Shown here: piece by piece, positions 63,933 to 64,000 of the stretch
Layout: each line of letters starts with the position of its first letter
How positions within the stretch are numbered: the first letter of the stretch is position 1
Origin: Neoroseomonas soli
Lineage (GTDB): Bacteria > Pseudomonadota > Alphaproteobacteria > Acetobacterales > Acetobacteraceae
Assembly: GCF_018129065.1 (NCBI RefSeq)
Contig: NZ_JAAEDM010000017.1
Span: forward strand, 1-64,000
Length of the DNA: 64,000 nt
Direction: 5' to 3'
Notes under the pieces: model-generated
The model's database searches: none
What the model was told of the DNA's origin: nothing
The model's input: the letters and a program-made list of their open reading frames with translations, nothing else
Program-made: the position numbers and the translations under genes

Positions 63933-64000
63933 CAGCGGGCCTCCCTCTTCATGGGCCAGATGCCGTCGGGCGGGGGTGGCACCTGCACGAGGCGATGGAC
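63932..64000 (-). CDS. Partial upstream gene, probably CoA-transferase subunit A (C-terminal 22 codons)
   Basis: Only the C-terminus is in the window (ending PDGIWPMKREAR, then TGA). The TGATG junction with the subunit B gene and the family's A-B order make a subunit A likely, but the sequence itself is too short to prove it. Confidence 0.5.
   Translation of the reverse strand, partial: VHRLVQVPPPPDGIWPMKREAR

Overview
This 64 kb window is a very GC-rich chromosomal segment of an alphaproteobacterium, most likely an Acetobacteraceae (Rhodospirillales) relative of Roseomonas. The inference rests on composition, on the recG/sdhE/mfd grouping, on four Bug/TctC-type solute receptors, and on many CaiB, HTD2/MaoC, CitE-like and amidohydrolase genes. 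Nearly all genes read in tightly packed, translationally coupled operons with ATGA, GTGA or TGATG junctions. I see no insertion sequence, prophage, CRISPR array or rRNA.

Layout. 0-1.5 kb: two lipoproteins of peptidoglycan metabolism (RlpA, MltB-type transglycosylase). 1.6-4.9 kb: a PrpD-family protein, tRNA-Ser(TGA), a membrane protein with a degenerate GGDEF domain, a DsbA-like oxidoreductase and tRNA-Val(GAC). 5.1-11.9 kb: a PagL-like outer-membrane protein, then mfd and sdhE facing recG. 11.9-17.9 kb: an atypical hypothetical gene and a Gld-type ABC operon (ATPase, permease, GldG-like, DUF4340, Nudix). 18.2-26.3 kb: a Bug receptor, a Gfo/Idh oxidoreductase, a fused SecDF, and a Bug/MmsB/Fe-alcohol dehydrogenase operon. 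26.3-34.9 kb: a complete peptide-type ABC importer with two amidohydrolases. 35.0-41.7 kb: a transglutaminase / ATP-grasp-alpha-E / DUF2126 cassette of unknown product. 41.9-50.4 kb: an N-acyl-D-amino-acid deacylase, a SPOR-like mini-protein, a 3-hydroxyacyl-CoA-type dehydrogenase, a cytosolic beta-lactamase-like protein with an HTD2 hydratase and a CitE-type lyase, then a monooxygenase, DadA and a divergent Lrp regulator. 50.3-58.8 kb: a DapA-family aldolase/lyase and an eight-gene catabolic operon bracketed by Bug receptors. 58.7-64 kb: an orphan molybdenum-hydroxylase large subunit, an M20 amidohydrolase, an HCCA-isomerase-like protein and a CoA-transferase.

How the genes fit together. The right half is largely scavenging and catabolism. 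Receptors and the ABC importer deliver organic acids, peptides or amides; amidohydrolases open amide or lactone bonds; CoA-transferases, hydratases and lyases carry the carbon into central metabolism. DadA next to an Lrp regulator points to D-amino-acid use. The best candidates for undescribed biology are the transglutaminase/ATP-grasp-alpha-E cassette beside a peptide importer; the orphan hydroxylase subunit whose catalytic glutamate is read as glutamine; a cytosolic beta-lactamase-like protein coupled to itaconate-type CoA enzymes; and a 320-bp composite palindromic element at 47.75-48.07 kb.
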